From Candidimonas nitroreducens (GTDB lineage Bacteria; Pseudomonadota; Gammaproteobacteria; Burkholderiales; Burkholderiaceae_B), in assembly GCF_002209565.1 (NCBI RefSeq), contig NZ_NJIH01000009.1, positions 62,001 to 126,000 of the forward strand: 64,000 bases of DNA. Reading direction: 5' to 3'. A model generated the notes under the pieces. It was not told the DNA's origin and made no database searches. It was given only the letters and a program-made list of their open reading frames with translations. Shown one piece after another: positions 43,063 to 52,349 of this stretch. Positions within the stretch are counted from its first letter, which is position 1, and each line of letters starts with the position of its first letter. The translations under genes were made by a program, and so were the position numbers.

Positions 43063-44049
43063 ATGCAGGATCTGAACGACATGGGCTATTTCGCCGAGGT
43101 GGCGCAACGCGGTAGCTTCGCCGCGGCCGCGCGCGCCCTGGGCCTGCCGAAGTCGCGCCTGTCGCGGCGCATCGCGCACCTCGAGGCGCAGCTGGGGGTG
43201 CGGCTGCTGCAACGTACTACGCGCAAGCTGTCGCTGACCACGGTGGGTGAAATGTACCTGCGCCACTGCGTGGCCATCTGCGACGAGGCCCAGGCCGCCG
43301 CCGATGCCGTGGCGCAGGCCAGCAGCGAGCCGCGCGGCGTGGTGCGCCTGAGCTGCCCGGTGACGCTGGCCCAATCGGTGGTGGGCGCCGCGCTGCCCGA
43401 ATTCCTGGCGCAGCACCCGCTGGTGCAGATCCAGATGGAAGTCAGCAATCGTGTCGTCGACGTGATCGAAGAGGGCATCGACATCGCCCTGAGGGTGCGC
43501 ACTACGTTGTCGGCCAGCGGCAGCCTGGTGGTCAAGCACCTGGGCCTGTCGCAGACGCTGCTGGTGGCCAGTCCGCAGCAGTTGCGGCGCCAGGGCGCGC
43601 CGCGCGGCCCCGAGGAACTTGCGGCCATGGATACGGTGGCGATGTCGCCCACCGAGGGGCGTTACGTCTTGAAGCTGCTGGGCCCGCAAGGCAAGGAATT
43701 CCTGGCTCTGCATCACCCGCGCTATGTGGCCGGCGACCTGCTGGCGGTCAAGCTGGCGGTGCTGGCCGGCATCGGCGTGGGCATGCTGCCCGACTATATG
43801 TGCCGCGAGGAGCTGGCCGATGGCCGGCTGGCCGTGGCCCTGCCCGGCTGGAGCCTGGAACCGGGCATCGTCCACGCCGTGTTCCCTTCGCGCCGCGGCC
43901 TGGTGCCGGCGGTGCGCCTGCTGCTGGATTTTCTCGGCGTACGCATGGCGCAGGACTGCGACCAGGATCGCGGCGGCCCGGCCATGCGCGACCCGGCCAG
44001 GCGTGGCTCGGGAGACAAGCGTGGCCCGGCCAAGCCTGGCCCGGCTTAG
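43063..44049 (+). CDS. LysR-type transcriptional regulator
   Basis: 328 residues with helix-turn-helix LNDMGYFAEVAQRGSFAAAARALGLPKSRLSRRI region (residues 4-38) and CrgA-like effector domain with LSCPVTLAQSVVGAALPEF and GIGVGMLPDYMC. The C-terminus ends in an Arg/Pro/Gly-rich tail not typical of the family. Start ATG 43063 has GAGGGGCG upstream. Divergent from azoR, which it probably regulates. Confidence 0.92.
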   Translation: MQDLNDMGYFAEVAQRGSFAAAARALGLPKSRLSRRIAHLEAQLGVRLLQRTTRKLSLTTVGEMYLRHCVAICDEAQAAADAVAQASSEPRGVVRLSCPVTLAQSVVGAALPEFLAQHPLVQIQMEVSNRVVDVIEEGIDIALRVRTTLSASGSLVVKHLGLSQTLLVASPQQLRRQGAPRGPEELAAMDTVAMSPTEGRYVLKLLGPQGKEFLALHHPRYVAGDLLAVKLAVLAGIGVGMLPDYMCREELADGRLAVALPGWSLEPGIVHAVFPSRRGLVPAVRLLLDFLGVRMAQDCDQDRGGPAMRDPARRGSGDKRGPAKPGPA

Positions 44050-44107
44050 CACCAGGGCCGGCGCAGCCGCCTGATACTGCCCAGGTTGGCTGCGGCCGTC
44101 GCCGGCC

Positions 44108-45493
44108 TTACGCCGCCGCCTGCGCCGCCGGGACGCTGAAACCTATCGTGGTGATGCCGTCGGCGCTGCTGGCGAAGACATCGCCGCCGTGCATGGTGGC
44201 GATGGCCTTGACGATGGCCAGGCCCAGGCCGTGGCCGTGCGTCTTGCCGTTGTAGCGCGCGGCGTCGACGCGGTAGAAGCGGTCGAACAGCATGGGCAGG
44301 TGCTTGGGCGCTATGGGGTCGCCCGGATTGGCCACGCCGATGCGGATCTGGCTTTGCTGGCGCGTGATGTCCACGCGGATCTCGGCGCCGGACTGCGAGT
44401 GCTCGATGGCGTTCTGCAGCAGATTGGCCATGGCGCGGCGAAACAGCGCCGTCTCGATCATGGCCTCGGCCTGTACGTCGCCGTCTATCCGTACCGTTTC
44501 CTGGGTCTCGTCGAGCACGAATTCCAGAAACTCGATGGTCTTGCCGATCTCGCGGGCCAGCGGCGCGCGCACCAGCCCGGTGGCGGCCTCGCCCCGGTCG
44601 GCCCGCGCCAGAAACAGCATGTCGTTGACAATGGAGCGCAGCCGCTCGATTTCTTCCAGATTGGACTGCAGCACTTCCTGGAACTGCTGCGCGGTGCGCT
44701 CGCGCGACAGCGCCACCTGGGTTTCGCCGATGAGATTGGTCAGCGGCGTGCGCAGTTCATGGGCCACGTCGGCATTGAAGGCCTCCAGCTGGGTGTAGGC
44801 GGTTTCCAGGCGGCCCAGGGCGCCGTTGAACGCGCCCGCCAGGTCGGACAGCTCGGCCGGCAGGGGCGAGATGCGCAAGCGCTGCGACAGCGTGCGCGGG
44901 CTCAGCAGCTGGGCTTCGCGCGACAGCAGCTTGAGCGGGCGCAGGCCCACGCGGGCGATCCAGTAGCCCAGCAGCATCACCAGCACGACCGCGACCAGCG
45001 ACAAGGACATGAGGGCGATGAGAAAAGTGTGCAGCGTGTGGATGTAGGGTTTGGCGTCTATGCCTATGGTGAGGTGGATGTCGGGCTGGCTCTGGAAGCC
45101 CGGAATAGTGCGGGTCAGTGTATACAATGGATAGCTTCGACCGGGCAGGCGCAGCATGCCCGGGCCGTCCTGCCCGCCCAGGCTGGCAAGTATCTGGTTC
45201 AGGTCGGCGCCATAGCGGTAGCTCGGGTCGGAGCTGGCGACCCAGAAGCGCTTGCTGCCGTTGGTGGCGGTCAGTGTGTCCATCTTGGTGACGACGTGGC
45301 TCCAGCGGTGCAGGTTGCCCGAGCGCTTGATCATGTATTCCATGTCCTGGTAGGCGGTCTGCAGTTCGTCGCGCTGGTGGCGCGCCAGTTCGCGCTGCAG
45401 CACGCCGTACAGGGCGGCGCCGATCAGCAGGAACATGGCCAGCGTCGCCAGGGCGAACATGGCGACCAGCCGCAGCGTGATGGAGCGCTTCAT
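44108..45493 (-). CDS. Heavy-metal-type sensor histidine kinase (CusS/CopS-like)
   Basis: 461 residues: an N-terminal membrane helix (LVAMFALATLAMFLLIGAALYGVL), a periplasmic sensor of about 130 residues, a second helix (LSLVAVVLVMLLGYWIARVG), HAMP, a dimerisation H-box NADVAHELRTPLTNLIGETQV and an ATPase with HGHGLGLAIVKAIA. Belongs to the cztS/silS/copS heavy-metal sensor family by overall pattern. Gene overlaps the response regulator stop by four bases. It lies behind a drug-type (not metal-type) RND operon, so the signal may not be a metal. Confidence 0.9.
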   Translation of the reverse strand: MKRSITLRLVAMFALATLAMFLLIGAALYGVLQRELARHQRDELQTAYQDMEYMIKRSGNLHRWSHVVTKMDTLTATNGSKRFWVASSDPSYRYGADLNQILASLGGQDGPGMLRLPGRSYPLYTLTRTIPGFQSQPDIHLTIGIDAKPYIHTLHTFLIALMSLSLVAVVLVMLLGYWIARVGLRPLKLLSREAQLLSPRTLSQRLRISPLPAELSDLAGAFNGALGRLETAYTQLEAFNADVAHELRTPLTNLIGETQVALSRERTAQQFQEVLQSNLEEIERLRSIVNDMLFLARADRGEAATGLVRAPLAREIGKTIEFLEFVLDETQETVRIDGDVQAEAMIETALFRRAMANLLQNAIEHSQSGAEIRVDITRQQSQIRIGVANPGDPIAPKHLPMLFDRFYRVDAARYNGKTHGHGLGLAIVKAIATMHGGDVFASSADGITTIGFSVPAAQAAA

Positions 45494-46176
45494 CGCTGCC
45501 CGTCTTCGCCGCGCAGTTCCAGCACGTAGCCCATGCCGCGGATGGTGTGCAGCAGGCGCGGGCTGAAGGGCGTGTCCATCTTGGCGCGCAGGCGCTTGAT
45601 GGCCACTTCCACCACATTGGTGTTGCTGTCGAAGTTCATGTCCCAGACCAGCTCGGCGATGGCGGTCTTGGAGAGGATCTCGCCCTGGCGCCGCGCCAGC
45701 ACCGCCAGCAGCGAGAATTCCTTGGCGGTCAGGTCGATGCGCGTGGCGCCGCGGTAGGCCTTGCGGCTGATCAGGTCGATGTGCAGGTCGCCGATGCGCA
45801 GCTGCGCCGGTTCTTGCGCCCGGCCGCGGCGCGACAGCGCCTGCAGGCGCGCCAGCAGCTCGATGAAAGAGAAGGGCTTGACCAGATAGTCGTCGGCGCC
45901 CTCGTGCAGGCCCTTTACGCGGTCTTCGACGCGGTCGCGCGCGGTCAGCATGATGACCGGCGTCTGCTTGACCGCGCGCAGGGCGCGCAGCAAGGTGAAG
46001 CCGTCCTGGCCCGGCAGCATGACGTCGAGCACGACGATGTCGTAGTCGTGCTGCGTGGCCATGTGCTGGCCGTCGATGCCGTCGTGCGCCAGATCGACCG
46101 CGTAGCCTTGTTCGGTAAGGCCCTTGTACAGGTATTCGGCGGTCTTGAGCTCGTCTTCGATGATCAGAATCTTCAT
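45490..46176 (-). CDS. OmpR-type response regulator (CusR-like)
   Basis: 228 residues. Receiver domain with Asp51 as phosphoacceptor (VVLDVMLPGQDGF), KPFSFIELLARLQALSRRG, and an OmpR-class winged helix (LRIGDLHIDLISRKAYRGA; NVVEVAIKRLRAKMD). Start at ATG 46176. Follows the RND gene by 124 bases, and the sensor gene overlaps it. A TGACA-N4-TGTCA dyad upstream of the efflux operon is a candidate binding site. Confidence 0.92.
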   Translation of the reverse strand: MKILIIEDELKTAEYLYKGLTEQGYAVDLAHDGIDGQHMATQHDYDIVVLDVMLPGQDGFTLLRALRAVKQTPVIMLTARDRVEDRVKGLHEGADDYLVKPFSFIELLARLQALSRRGRAQEPAQLRIGDLHIDLISRKAYRGATRIDLTAKEFSLLAVLARRQGEILSKTAIAELVWDMNFDSNTNVVEVAIKRLRAKMDTPFSPRLLHTIRGMGYVLELRGEDGQR

Positions 46177-46300
46177 GGGGAACACCGTTGCGACCCCCTA
46201 TTCTAGAGCCTGCTTGCGCCAGGCTGCAGCCCGGCCCTGCGCCCGGGGCGGGCCCAGTGCGGGGGCGGCGCGCCGCGGCGCCCCCAGGCTGGTGCGCGGC

Positions 46301-49300
46301 TCATTCACCCGGCCGCTCCTGCAGCTGCGGCGCGCCGCGGGCGTCCAGGCGCGCGCGGCGCAGCTTGCGCACCTGCCGCGCCTTCTTGCGCCGCATGTAC
46401 CAGTAGTGCGTCCGATCCAGATATAGATAGATCACCGGCGTGGTGAACAGCGTCAGCGCCTGCGACAGAATCAGGCCGCCGACCATGGCATAGCCCAGCG
46501 GACGGCGCAGTTCCGAGCCGGCGCCGTGGCCCAGCATCAGCGGCAGGCCGCTGAGCAGCGCGCACATGGTGGTCATGATGATGGGCCGGAAGCGCAGCAG
46601 GCAGGCCTGGTAGATCGCCTCGCGCGGCTCGAGCCCCTGCTGGCGTTCGGCCGCCAGGGCGAAGTCGATCATCATAATGCCGTTCTTCTTGACGATGCCT
46701 ATCAGCAGGATGATGCCGATCAGCGCGATCACCGACAGGTCGTAGCCGTTGGCCATGAGTATCAGCAGCGCCCCCACGCCGGCCGAGGGCAGGGTGGAAA
46801 GGATCGTCAGCGGATGGATGTAGCTTTCGTACAGCAGGCCGAGCACGATGTACACCGCTACCAGGGCCGCGGCGATCAGGTAGGGCTGGGTGGCGAGCGA
46901 TTCGCCGAAGGCCTTGGCGGTGCCCTGGAACGAGCTGACCAGCGACTGCGGCAGGTTCATCTCGGTGGTGGCATTCTGGATGGCCGTGACCGCCTGGCCC
47001 AGCGCCACGCCGGGGGCCAGGTTGAAGGAAATCGTCACCGCCGGGAACTGGCTCTGGTGGCTGATGGACAGGTAGCCGGTCTTGGTGGTGTCCACTTTGA
47101 CGAAGGTCGACAGCGGCACCTGTTGTTTGGTCAGCGGCGAGGTGATGTACAGCTTGCTGAACAGATCCGGGTCTTCCTGCAGGCGCGGCGTGACTTCCAG
47201 GATCACGTTGTAGCTGTTGATCTGCGTGAAGAACTGCGCGACCTGGCGCTGCCCGACGGCGTCGTAGATGGTGGCATCGATGAGCTGCGGCGTGATGCCG
47301 AAGCTGGATGCGCGCGCACGGTCTATGGTGATCGTGGCGGTGGCTGCGGAATTCTGCTGGTCGCTGGCCACGTCGGCAAGCTGCGGCAATTGCTTCAGGC
47401 GCTCGAGCACCCGCGGCGCCCAGGTGTTGAGCTCGTCCAGGTTGGCGTCGGTCAGCGTGTACTGGTACTGGGTGCGCGACAGGCGCCCGCCGACATTGAT
47501 GTCCTGCCCGGCCTGCAGGAACAGGCGGACGCCTTCGACCCTGGCCAGTTGCGGACGCAGGCGGTTGATGATCTGGTCGGCGCTGGCGGTGCGCCCCTCG
47601 TCCTTGGGCTTGAGGCTGATGAAGAAGCGCCCGGTGTTGAAGGTGGGCTGGTTGCTGCTCATGCCTATCTGGGTGATGTCCGGGTCTTGCCGCAGCACGT
47701 CGGCCAGCTTCGTCATGCGCTGGCTCATGGCGTTGAACGAGGTGTCCTCCGCGGACTCGGCGAAGCCGAAGATGTAGCCGGTGTCCTGCTGCGGGAAGAA
47801 GCCTTTGGGAATCACGATGAACAGCAGCACCGTGGCCGCCAGGGTCAGCAGGAAGCTGCACAGCGTCAGGAACTGGTGGCGCAGCACCAGGTTCAGGCCG
47901 CGCCGGTAGCCGTCCAGCAGCTTGTCGAAGCCGCGCTCGAACATCTGGTAGATGCGGCCGTGGGCCTGCTTGTGCTGGTCTTTCAGGAAGCGCGAACACA
48001 GCATGGGCGTGAGCGTCAGCGACACCAGCACTGACACCACGATGGTCAGGGTCACGGTAATGGCGAACTCGCGGAACAGCCGGCCGACGATGCCGCCCAT
48101 TAGCAGCAGCGGTATGAACACCGCGATCAGCGACACCGATATCGAGACGATGGTGAAGCCGATTTCCCCCGCGCCCTTGTAGGCGGCCTCCATGGGCGAC
48201 ATGCCTTCTTCGATGTGCCGGTAGATGTTCTCGAGCATGACGATGGCGTCGTCGACCACGAAGCCCACGGCGATGGTCAGGGCCATCAGCGAAAGATTGT
48301 CCAGGCTGAAGCCCAGCAAATACATGATGGCCACGGTGCCCAGCAGCGCCAGGGGCACGGTGGCGCTGGGGATCAGGGTGGCCGGCACGCTGCGCAGGAA
48401 GACGAAGATCACGCCCACCACCAGCAGGATGGACAGCAGCAGCGTCATTTCGACTTCATGCACCGAGGCGCGGATGTTCTGCGTGCGGTCGATCAGCGTG
48501 GTGACGTGCACGGAAGCAGGGATCGAGGCCCGGAGCCGCGGCAGGGCGGCCTTGATGCGATTGACGGTGTCGATCACATTGGCGCCCGACTGCTTGGTGA
48601 TACCCACCACCAGCGAACGGCCGTCGAGGGCCGTTTCGCCGGGCGGCGCGGCGCGGCCGGCAAAGGCCCAGGCGGCCTGCTTGACGTCTTCGGGCCCGGC
48701 GACGGCGCGGCCCACGTCCTTGACGCGGATGGGCGTGCCGTTGCGGTACGCCAGCACCACATCGTTCCACGGCTCGGCGCTCAGGATCTGGTCGTTGGTG
48801 TAGACGGTGAAGCTTTGCTTGGGCCCGTCTACGGTGCCCTTGGGCGCGTTGACGGTGCTCTCGGCAATGACGCCGCGTATGTCCTCCAGGCTCAGGCCCA
48901 GGGCGGCCAGCTTGTCCGGATCGACCTGGATGCGTACCGCGGGCTTGAGCTGGCCGAAAATGTTCACCAGCCCCACGCCTTCGAGCTGCGAGATCTGCTG
49001 GGCGATGATGTTGTCGGCGTAGTCGTTGACCTCGGTGATGGGCAGGGCGTCGGACTGCACCGACAGGATCATGATCGAGGCATCGGCCGGATTGATCTTG
49101 CGGAAGGTGGGCGGGGTCGGCAGATTGGGCGGCAACTGGCCGGTGGCGGCGTTGATGGCCGATTGCACGTCCAGTGCGGCGCCGTCGATGTCGCGGTTCA
49201 GCGAGAATTGCAGGGTGATCTGCGTCTTGCCCAGCGAACTGATCGAGGTCATCTGCGTCAGGCCGGCGATCAGCGAGAATTGCCGCTCCAGCGGCTGGGC

Positions 49301-49489
49301 CACGCTGGAGGCCATGGTCTCGGGATTGCCGCCCGGCAGCTTGGCGGTCACCTGGATGGTGGGGAAATCCACCTGCGGCAGGGGCGCCACGGGCAGCAGC
49401 GGGAACACCGCCGCCCCCAGCAGGAACAGCGCCACCGCCAGCAGCGAGGTGCCGATCGGGCGTTTGATGAAGTTGGCGGAGATGCTCAC
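46301..49489 (-). CDS. RND multidrug efflux permease (MdtB/MuxB-like)
   Basis: 1062 residues, inner-membrane proton-driven exporter of the HAE1/MdtB branch: MSISANFIKRPIGTSLLAVA, LLPVAPLPQVDFPTIQV, TNDQILSAEPWNDVVLAY; the proton-relay region carries GFVVDDAIVMLENIYRHIE. It lacks the CusA/CzcA signature methionines and lengths. GTG start overlaps the stop of the adaptor gene (GTGA). Only one RND gene is present, unlike MdtABC, so it presumably forms a homotrimer. Confidence 0.92.
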   Translation of the reverse strand: MSISANFIKRPIGTSLLAVALFLLGAAVFPLLPVAPLPQVDFPTIQVTAKLPGGNPETMASSVAQPLERQFSLIAGLTQMTSISSLGKTQITLQFSLNRDIDGAALDVQSAINAATGQLPPNLPTPPTFRKINPADASIMILSVQSDALPITEVNDYADNIIAQQISQLEGVGLVNIFGQLKPAVRIQVDPDKLAALGLSLEDIRGVIAESTVNAPKGTVDGPKQSFTVYTNDQILSAEPWNDVVLAYRNGTPIRVKDVGRAVAGPEDVKQAAWAFAGRAAPPGETALDGRSLVVGITKQSGANVIDTVNRIKAALPRLRASIPASVHVTTLIDRTQNIRASVHEVEMTLLLSILLVVGVIFVFLRSVPATLIPSATVPLALLGTVAIMYLLGFSLDNLSLMALTIAVGFVVDDAIVMLENIYRHIEEGMSPMEAAYKGAGEIGFTIVSISVSLIAVFIPLLLMGGIVGRLFREFAITVTLTIVVSVLVSLTLTPMLCSRFLKDQHKQAHGRIYQMFERGFDKLLDGYRRGLNLVLRHQFLTLCSFLLTLAATVLLFIVIPKGFFPQQDTGYIFGFAESAEDTSFNAMSQRMTKLADVLRQDPDITQIGMSSNQPTFNTGRFFISLKPKDEGRTASADQIINRLRPQLARVEGVRLFLQAGQDINVGGRLSRTQYQYTLTDANLDELNTWAPRVLERLKQLPQLADVASDQQNSAATATITIDRARASSFGITPQLIDATIYDAVGQRQVAQFFTQINSYNVILEVTPRLQEDPDLFSKLYITSPLTKQQVPLSTFVKVDTTKTGYLSISHQSQFPAVTISFNLAPGVALGQAVTAIQNATTEMNLPQSLVSSFQGTAKAFGESLATQPYLIAAALVAVYIVLGLLYESYIHPLTILSTLPSAGVGALLILMANGYDLSVIALIGIILLIGIVKKNGIMMIDFALAAERQQGLEPREAIYQACLLRFRPIIMTTMCALLSGLPLMLGHGAGSELRRPLGYAMVGGLILSQALTLFTTPVIYLYLDRTHYWYMRRKKARQVRKLRRARLDARGAPQLQERPGE

Positions 49490-50658
49490 TGCGCTTTCTC
49501 CGCTGTGGCGGCCATGGTCTGCACCTTGGTCACGTGGATACCCGGGCGCAGCTTGTACTGCCCTTCGACCACGACGCGCTGGCCGGCGGCCAGGCCCTTG
49601 TCGACGACCGCGATGCCGTCCTGCATCACGACCACGTGCACGTACTGCAGGTGCACGATGTCTTTGTCGTCCAGCACGTAGGCGTAGGTGCCGTCGGGGC
49701 CGCGCTGTATCACTTCGGCCGGCATGACCAGCGCCTGCTTGCGCACGCCCAGGTACAGGCGCGCGTTGACATACTGGCCGGGCCACATGTCATGCACCGG
49801 GTTGGGGAAGCTGGCCTTGAGCTGTATGGTGCCGGTGCTGGTGTCCATCTGGTTGTTCAGCAGCAGCAGGCTGCCGTGTCCCAGGGGCTGCTGGCTGTTG
49901 CGGCTATAGGCCACCGCCTGCAGCGGTTCTTTGCTGGTGCGCATCGCATGGTTGATGTCGACGAAGAAATCTTCCGGCAGTGTGAAGACCACGCCGATGG
50001 GGTCGATCTGCTTGATCACCACCAGGCCGCCGGCGTCGGTGGCGTGCACGATATTGCCCGGATCCACCAGGCGCTCGCCCACCCGGCCGCTGATGGGCGC
50101 GGTGATGTGGGTGTAGCTGAGCTGGGTGCGGGCGTAGCTGATCTGCGCCTCGTCGGCTTGCACGGCGGCTTCCAGCTGGGCGACCTGGGCGCGCTGCGTG
50201 TCCAGGGTCTGGCGTGTGGCGGCGTCCTGCTTGACCAGTTCGGCGTAGCGCCGCAGATTGAGCCGGGCATTGGCGAGCTCGGCCTGATCCTTGGCCTTCT
50301 GCGCCACGGCCTGATCCAGCTGCGCCTGTGCGCTGCGTGGATCGATCTGGGCGATGAGCTGGCCGGCGCTTACGTCCTGGCCTTCCTTGAAGCCGACCCG
50401 GTCGAGCTGGCCGTCGATGCGGGTGCGCACGGTGACGCTGTGCAGCGCGGTGACGGTGCCCACGCCGGTGAGGTAGATGGGCACGTCTTGCGGCTTGACC
50501 TCGGTGACGGTGGCTTGTACGGGGGCGTTGGCGGCGACCTTGCTCGGCCGGGCGTCGCTGTCGTGGCGGCTCATGAACCAGATCAAGCCGCCCAGCAGGA
50601 TCAGCACCGGCAGGCCGGTGGTCAGCATGGAACGTCGCGCGGAGGAAATCTTGCTCAT
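49486..50658 (-). CDS. RND efflux periplasmic adaptor (MdtA-like)
   Basis: 390 residues: membrane anchor (LTTGLPVLILLGGLIWFMS), lipoyl half-motifs, an alpha-hairpin of about 70 residues (GQLIAQIDPRSAQAQLDQAV to YARTQL), and beta-barrel GVVFTLPEDFFVDI. Overlaps the outer membrane gene upstream by four bases and the RND gene downstream. Bridges the pump and the TolC-type channel. Confidence 0.92.
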   Translation of the reverse strand: MSKISSARRSMLTTGLPVLILLGGLIWFMSRHDSDARPSKVAANAPVQATVTEVKPQDVPIYLTGVGTVTALHSVTVRTRIDGQLDRVGFKEGQDVSAGQLIAQIDPRSAQAQLDQAVAQKAKDQAELANARLNLRRYAELVKQDAATRQTLDTQRAQVAQLEAAVQADEAQISYARTQLSYTHITAPISGRVGERLVDPGNIVHATDAGGLVVIKQIDPIGVVFTLPEDFFVDINHAMRTSKEPLQAVAYSRNSQQPLGHGSLLLLNNQMDTSTGTIQLKASFPNPVHDMWPGQYVNARLYLGVRKQALVMPAEVIQRGPDGTYAYVLDDKDIVHLQYVHVVVMQDGIAVVDKGLAAGQRVVVEGQYKLRPGIHVTKVQTMAATAEKAQ

Positions 50659-52175
50659 GAGGCTTTACTCGGATGCTCGGGGTTCGGGGCGCCGCCTGTG
50701 GAGCCCGGGGCGGGGCGCGGTGGTTCGATTTGTGCGGCGTTCCAGCCGCCGCCCACGGCCTTGATCAGCGCCACGCTGGCGATGAGCTGGCGGCCGTGCA
50801 GTTGCGCCAGGCTGCGCTCGGCACTAAGAGCCAGGGCCTGGGCGGCGACGACGTTCAGGTAGATGCTGGTGCCGGCGCGGTACTGGGCCAGCGCCAGGCG
50901 CTCGGCCAATTGCGCGGATTGCACCGCCTGTTCCTGTGCCGCGGTTTCGTCGTGCAGAATGCGCAGCACCGCCAGATTGTCTTCGACTTCCTGGAAGCCG
51001 GTTAGAACCGTCTGCTTGTATTGGGCGACGGCCGCGTCATAGGCCGCGACCGCCGCGTCGCTGCGGGCCTGGCGCAGGCCGCCGTCGAACAGGGTCTGGG
51101 CCAGGGCGGCGCCCAGGGCCCAGACGCGCCCGGGCACGTCGAACCACTGTACGAAGCTGTCCGAGCTGTAGCCGCCCGAGGCGCTGAGCGTAAGAGCGGG
51201 GAAGTAGGCGGCGCGAGCCACGCCGATGTTGGCGTTGGCGGCGGCGGCGCGGCGCTCGGCGGCGGCGATGTCGGGGCGTCGCTCGAGCAGCTGGCTGGGC
51301 ACGCCGGTGGGCGTCTCGGGCAGGCGCAGCGGCAGCGACAGGGTCTGGGCCGGGTTGCTGGGCGCGGGCGCCAGGGAGAAGTTTGCCGGTGCCTTGCCGG
51401 CCAGTATGGCCAGGGCGTGTTCGAGCTGGCTGCGCTGGGCGCGCAGATCCAGCGCCTGCGCCTGTGTGGTGCTGAGCTGGTTCTGTGCCAGGGCGACGTC
51501 CGAGCGCAGCGCGACGCCCGAGGCGTATTGGCTCTGGGTCAGTTGCAGCGCGCGCTGGTAGGCGGCGATGGTGCGGGTGTAGAGGTCGATCTGCAGGTCG
51601 GTGATGCGCAGCTGCATGTAGTCTTGCGCCACGGCGGCCTGGATGCTCAAGCGCGCGGCGGCGAGGTCGGCGGCGCTAGCCTGGCTGGCGGCTTCGCCGG
51701 CCTGCACGCTGCGCCGTATGGCACCCCAGAGGTCGGGTTCCCAGGCGGCGCTCAGGCCTACGGAGTAGGTGTTGCCGAGCTTGGGGCCGTTGGTGTTGGT
51801 CTGGGCGCGCTGGGCGCCGGCGCCGGCGCCCAGGGTGGGCCAGAAGCCGGCGCGCGCGGCGGCGGCGGTGGCTTGCGCCTGGCGGTATTGTGCCTGGGCC
51901 TGCTGGATGTTCTGGTTGGCGGCGTCGGCTTGTTCGATGAGGCGATCCAGGGTGGGGTCGCGGTAGGCTTTCCACCATGCACCGTGCGGGTCGATGCTGC
52001 CCGGGCTGGCGCTTTTCCACGGGCCGGGCTCTTTGTAGGCGGCGGGGATGTCGAGGGTGGGACGCACGTAGTCGGGGCCGGCGGCGCAGCCGGCCAGCGC
52101 GAGGGCGATGGCCGCGCAGGCCAGGGCGCGGCCAGGTCGCGCCCTAGGGTGTTGCGGCTGCGGGGGTAGGAGCAT
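50655..52175 (-). CDS. Outer membrane efflux lipoprotein (NodT/OprM-like)
   Basis: 506 residues; lipobox ALALAGCAAGPDYVRP with acylated Cys29, then the TolC-like repeat structure (PTLDIPAAYKEPGPWK; VSQLLERRPDIAAAERR-like PSQLLERRPDIAAAERR near 290, and FDGGLRQARSDAAVAAYDAA). First gene of the efflux operon in transcription order; the adaptor gene overlaps its stop. Confidence 0.92.
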   Translation of the reverse strand: MLLPPQPQHPRARPGRALACAAIALALAGCAAGPDYVRPTLDIPAAYKEPGPWKSASPGSIDPHGAWWKAYRDPTLDRLIEQADAANQNIQQAQAQYRQAQATAAAARAGFWPTLGAGAGAQRAQTNTNGPKLGNTYSVGLSAAWEPDLWGAIRRSVQAGEAASQASAADLAAARLSIQAAVAQDYMQLRITDLQIDLYTRTIAAYQRALQLTQSQYASGVALRSDVALAQNQLSTTQAQALDLRAQRSQLEHALAILAGKAPANFSLAPAPSNPAQTLSLPLRLPETPTGVPSQLLERRPDIAAAERRAAAANANIGVARAAYFPALTLSASGGYSSDSFVQWFDVPGRVWALGAALAQTLFDGGLRQARSDAAVAAYDAAVAQYKQTVLTGFQEVEDNLAVLRILHDETAAQEQAVQSAQLAERLALAQYRAGTSIYLNVVAAQALALSAERSLAQLHGRQLIASVALIKAVGGGWNAAQIEPPRPAPGSTGGAPNPEHPSKAS

Positions 52176-52259
52176 GGCAGGGGTTGCGGGCGGAGGTTGT
52201 CAGGGTTGGACGGCGGGCCGGCGGTGGGCGCGGGGCATGCTGCTGCTAAATAACCCAAG

Positions 52260-52313
52260 ACTTTACGCTTTGTTGCAGGACTTGAGGCTGTCTCGAATAT
52301 GACAGTTTTGTCA
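52260..52313 (-). promoter_or_regulatory. Efflux operon promoter with CusR/CopR-like box
   Basis: TGACA-GTTT-TGTCA at 52300-52313 is a perfect inverted repeat with the same TGACA half-sites as the E. coli CusR box. On the minus strand a -10-like TAAAGT lies at 52260-52265 with a poor -35, typical of a response-regulator-activated promoter; the box centre is about 53 bases upstream of the expected start. The CusR-like regulator encoded at the end of this operon is the obvious candidate ligand (inference). Confidence 0.55.
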
Positions 52314-52349
52314 GTTTTCTGCTTGTTTGTTTTTGCGTCGTTGGTCGGG

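Noticed and set aside
46526-48034. Long plus-strand frame opposite the RND gene
   Set aside because: Shadow of a highly conserved RND coding sequence.
46301-52175. Reading the efflux operon as a CusCBA copper exporter
   Set aside because: The pump has drug-type features (MSISANFIKRPIG, MdtB-like) and the adaptor lacks the metal-binding methionine region; only the two-component system is of metal type.
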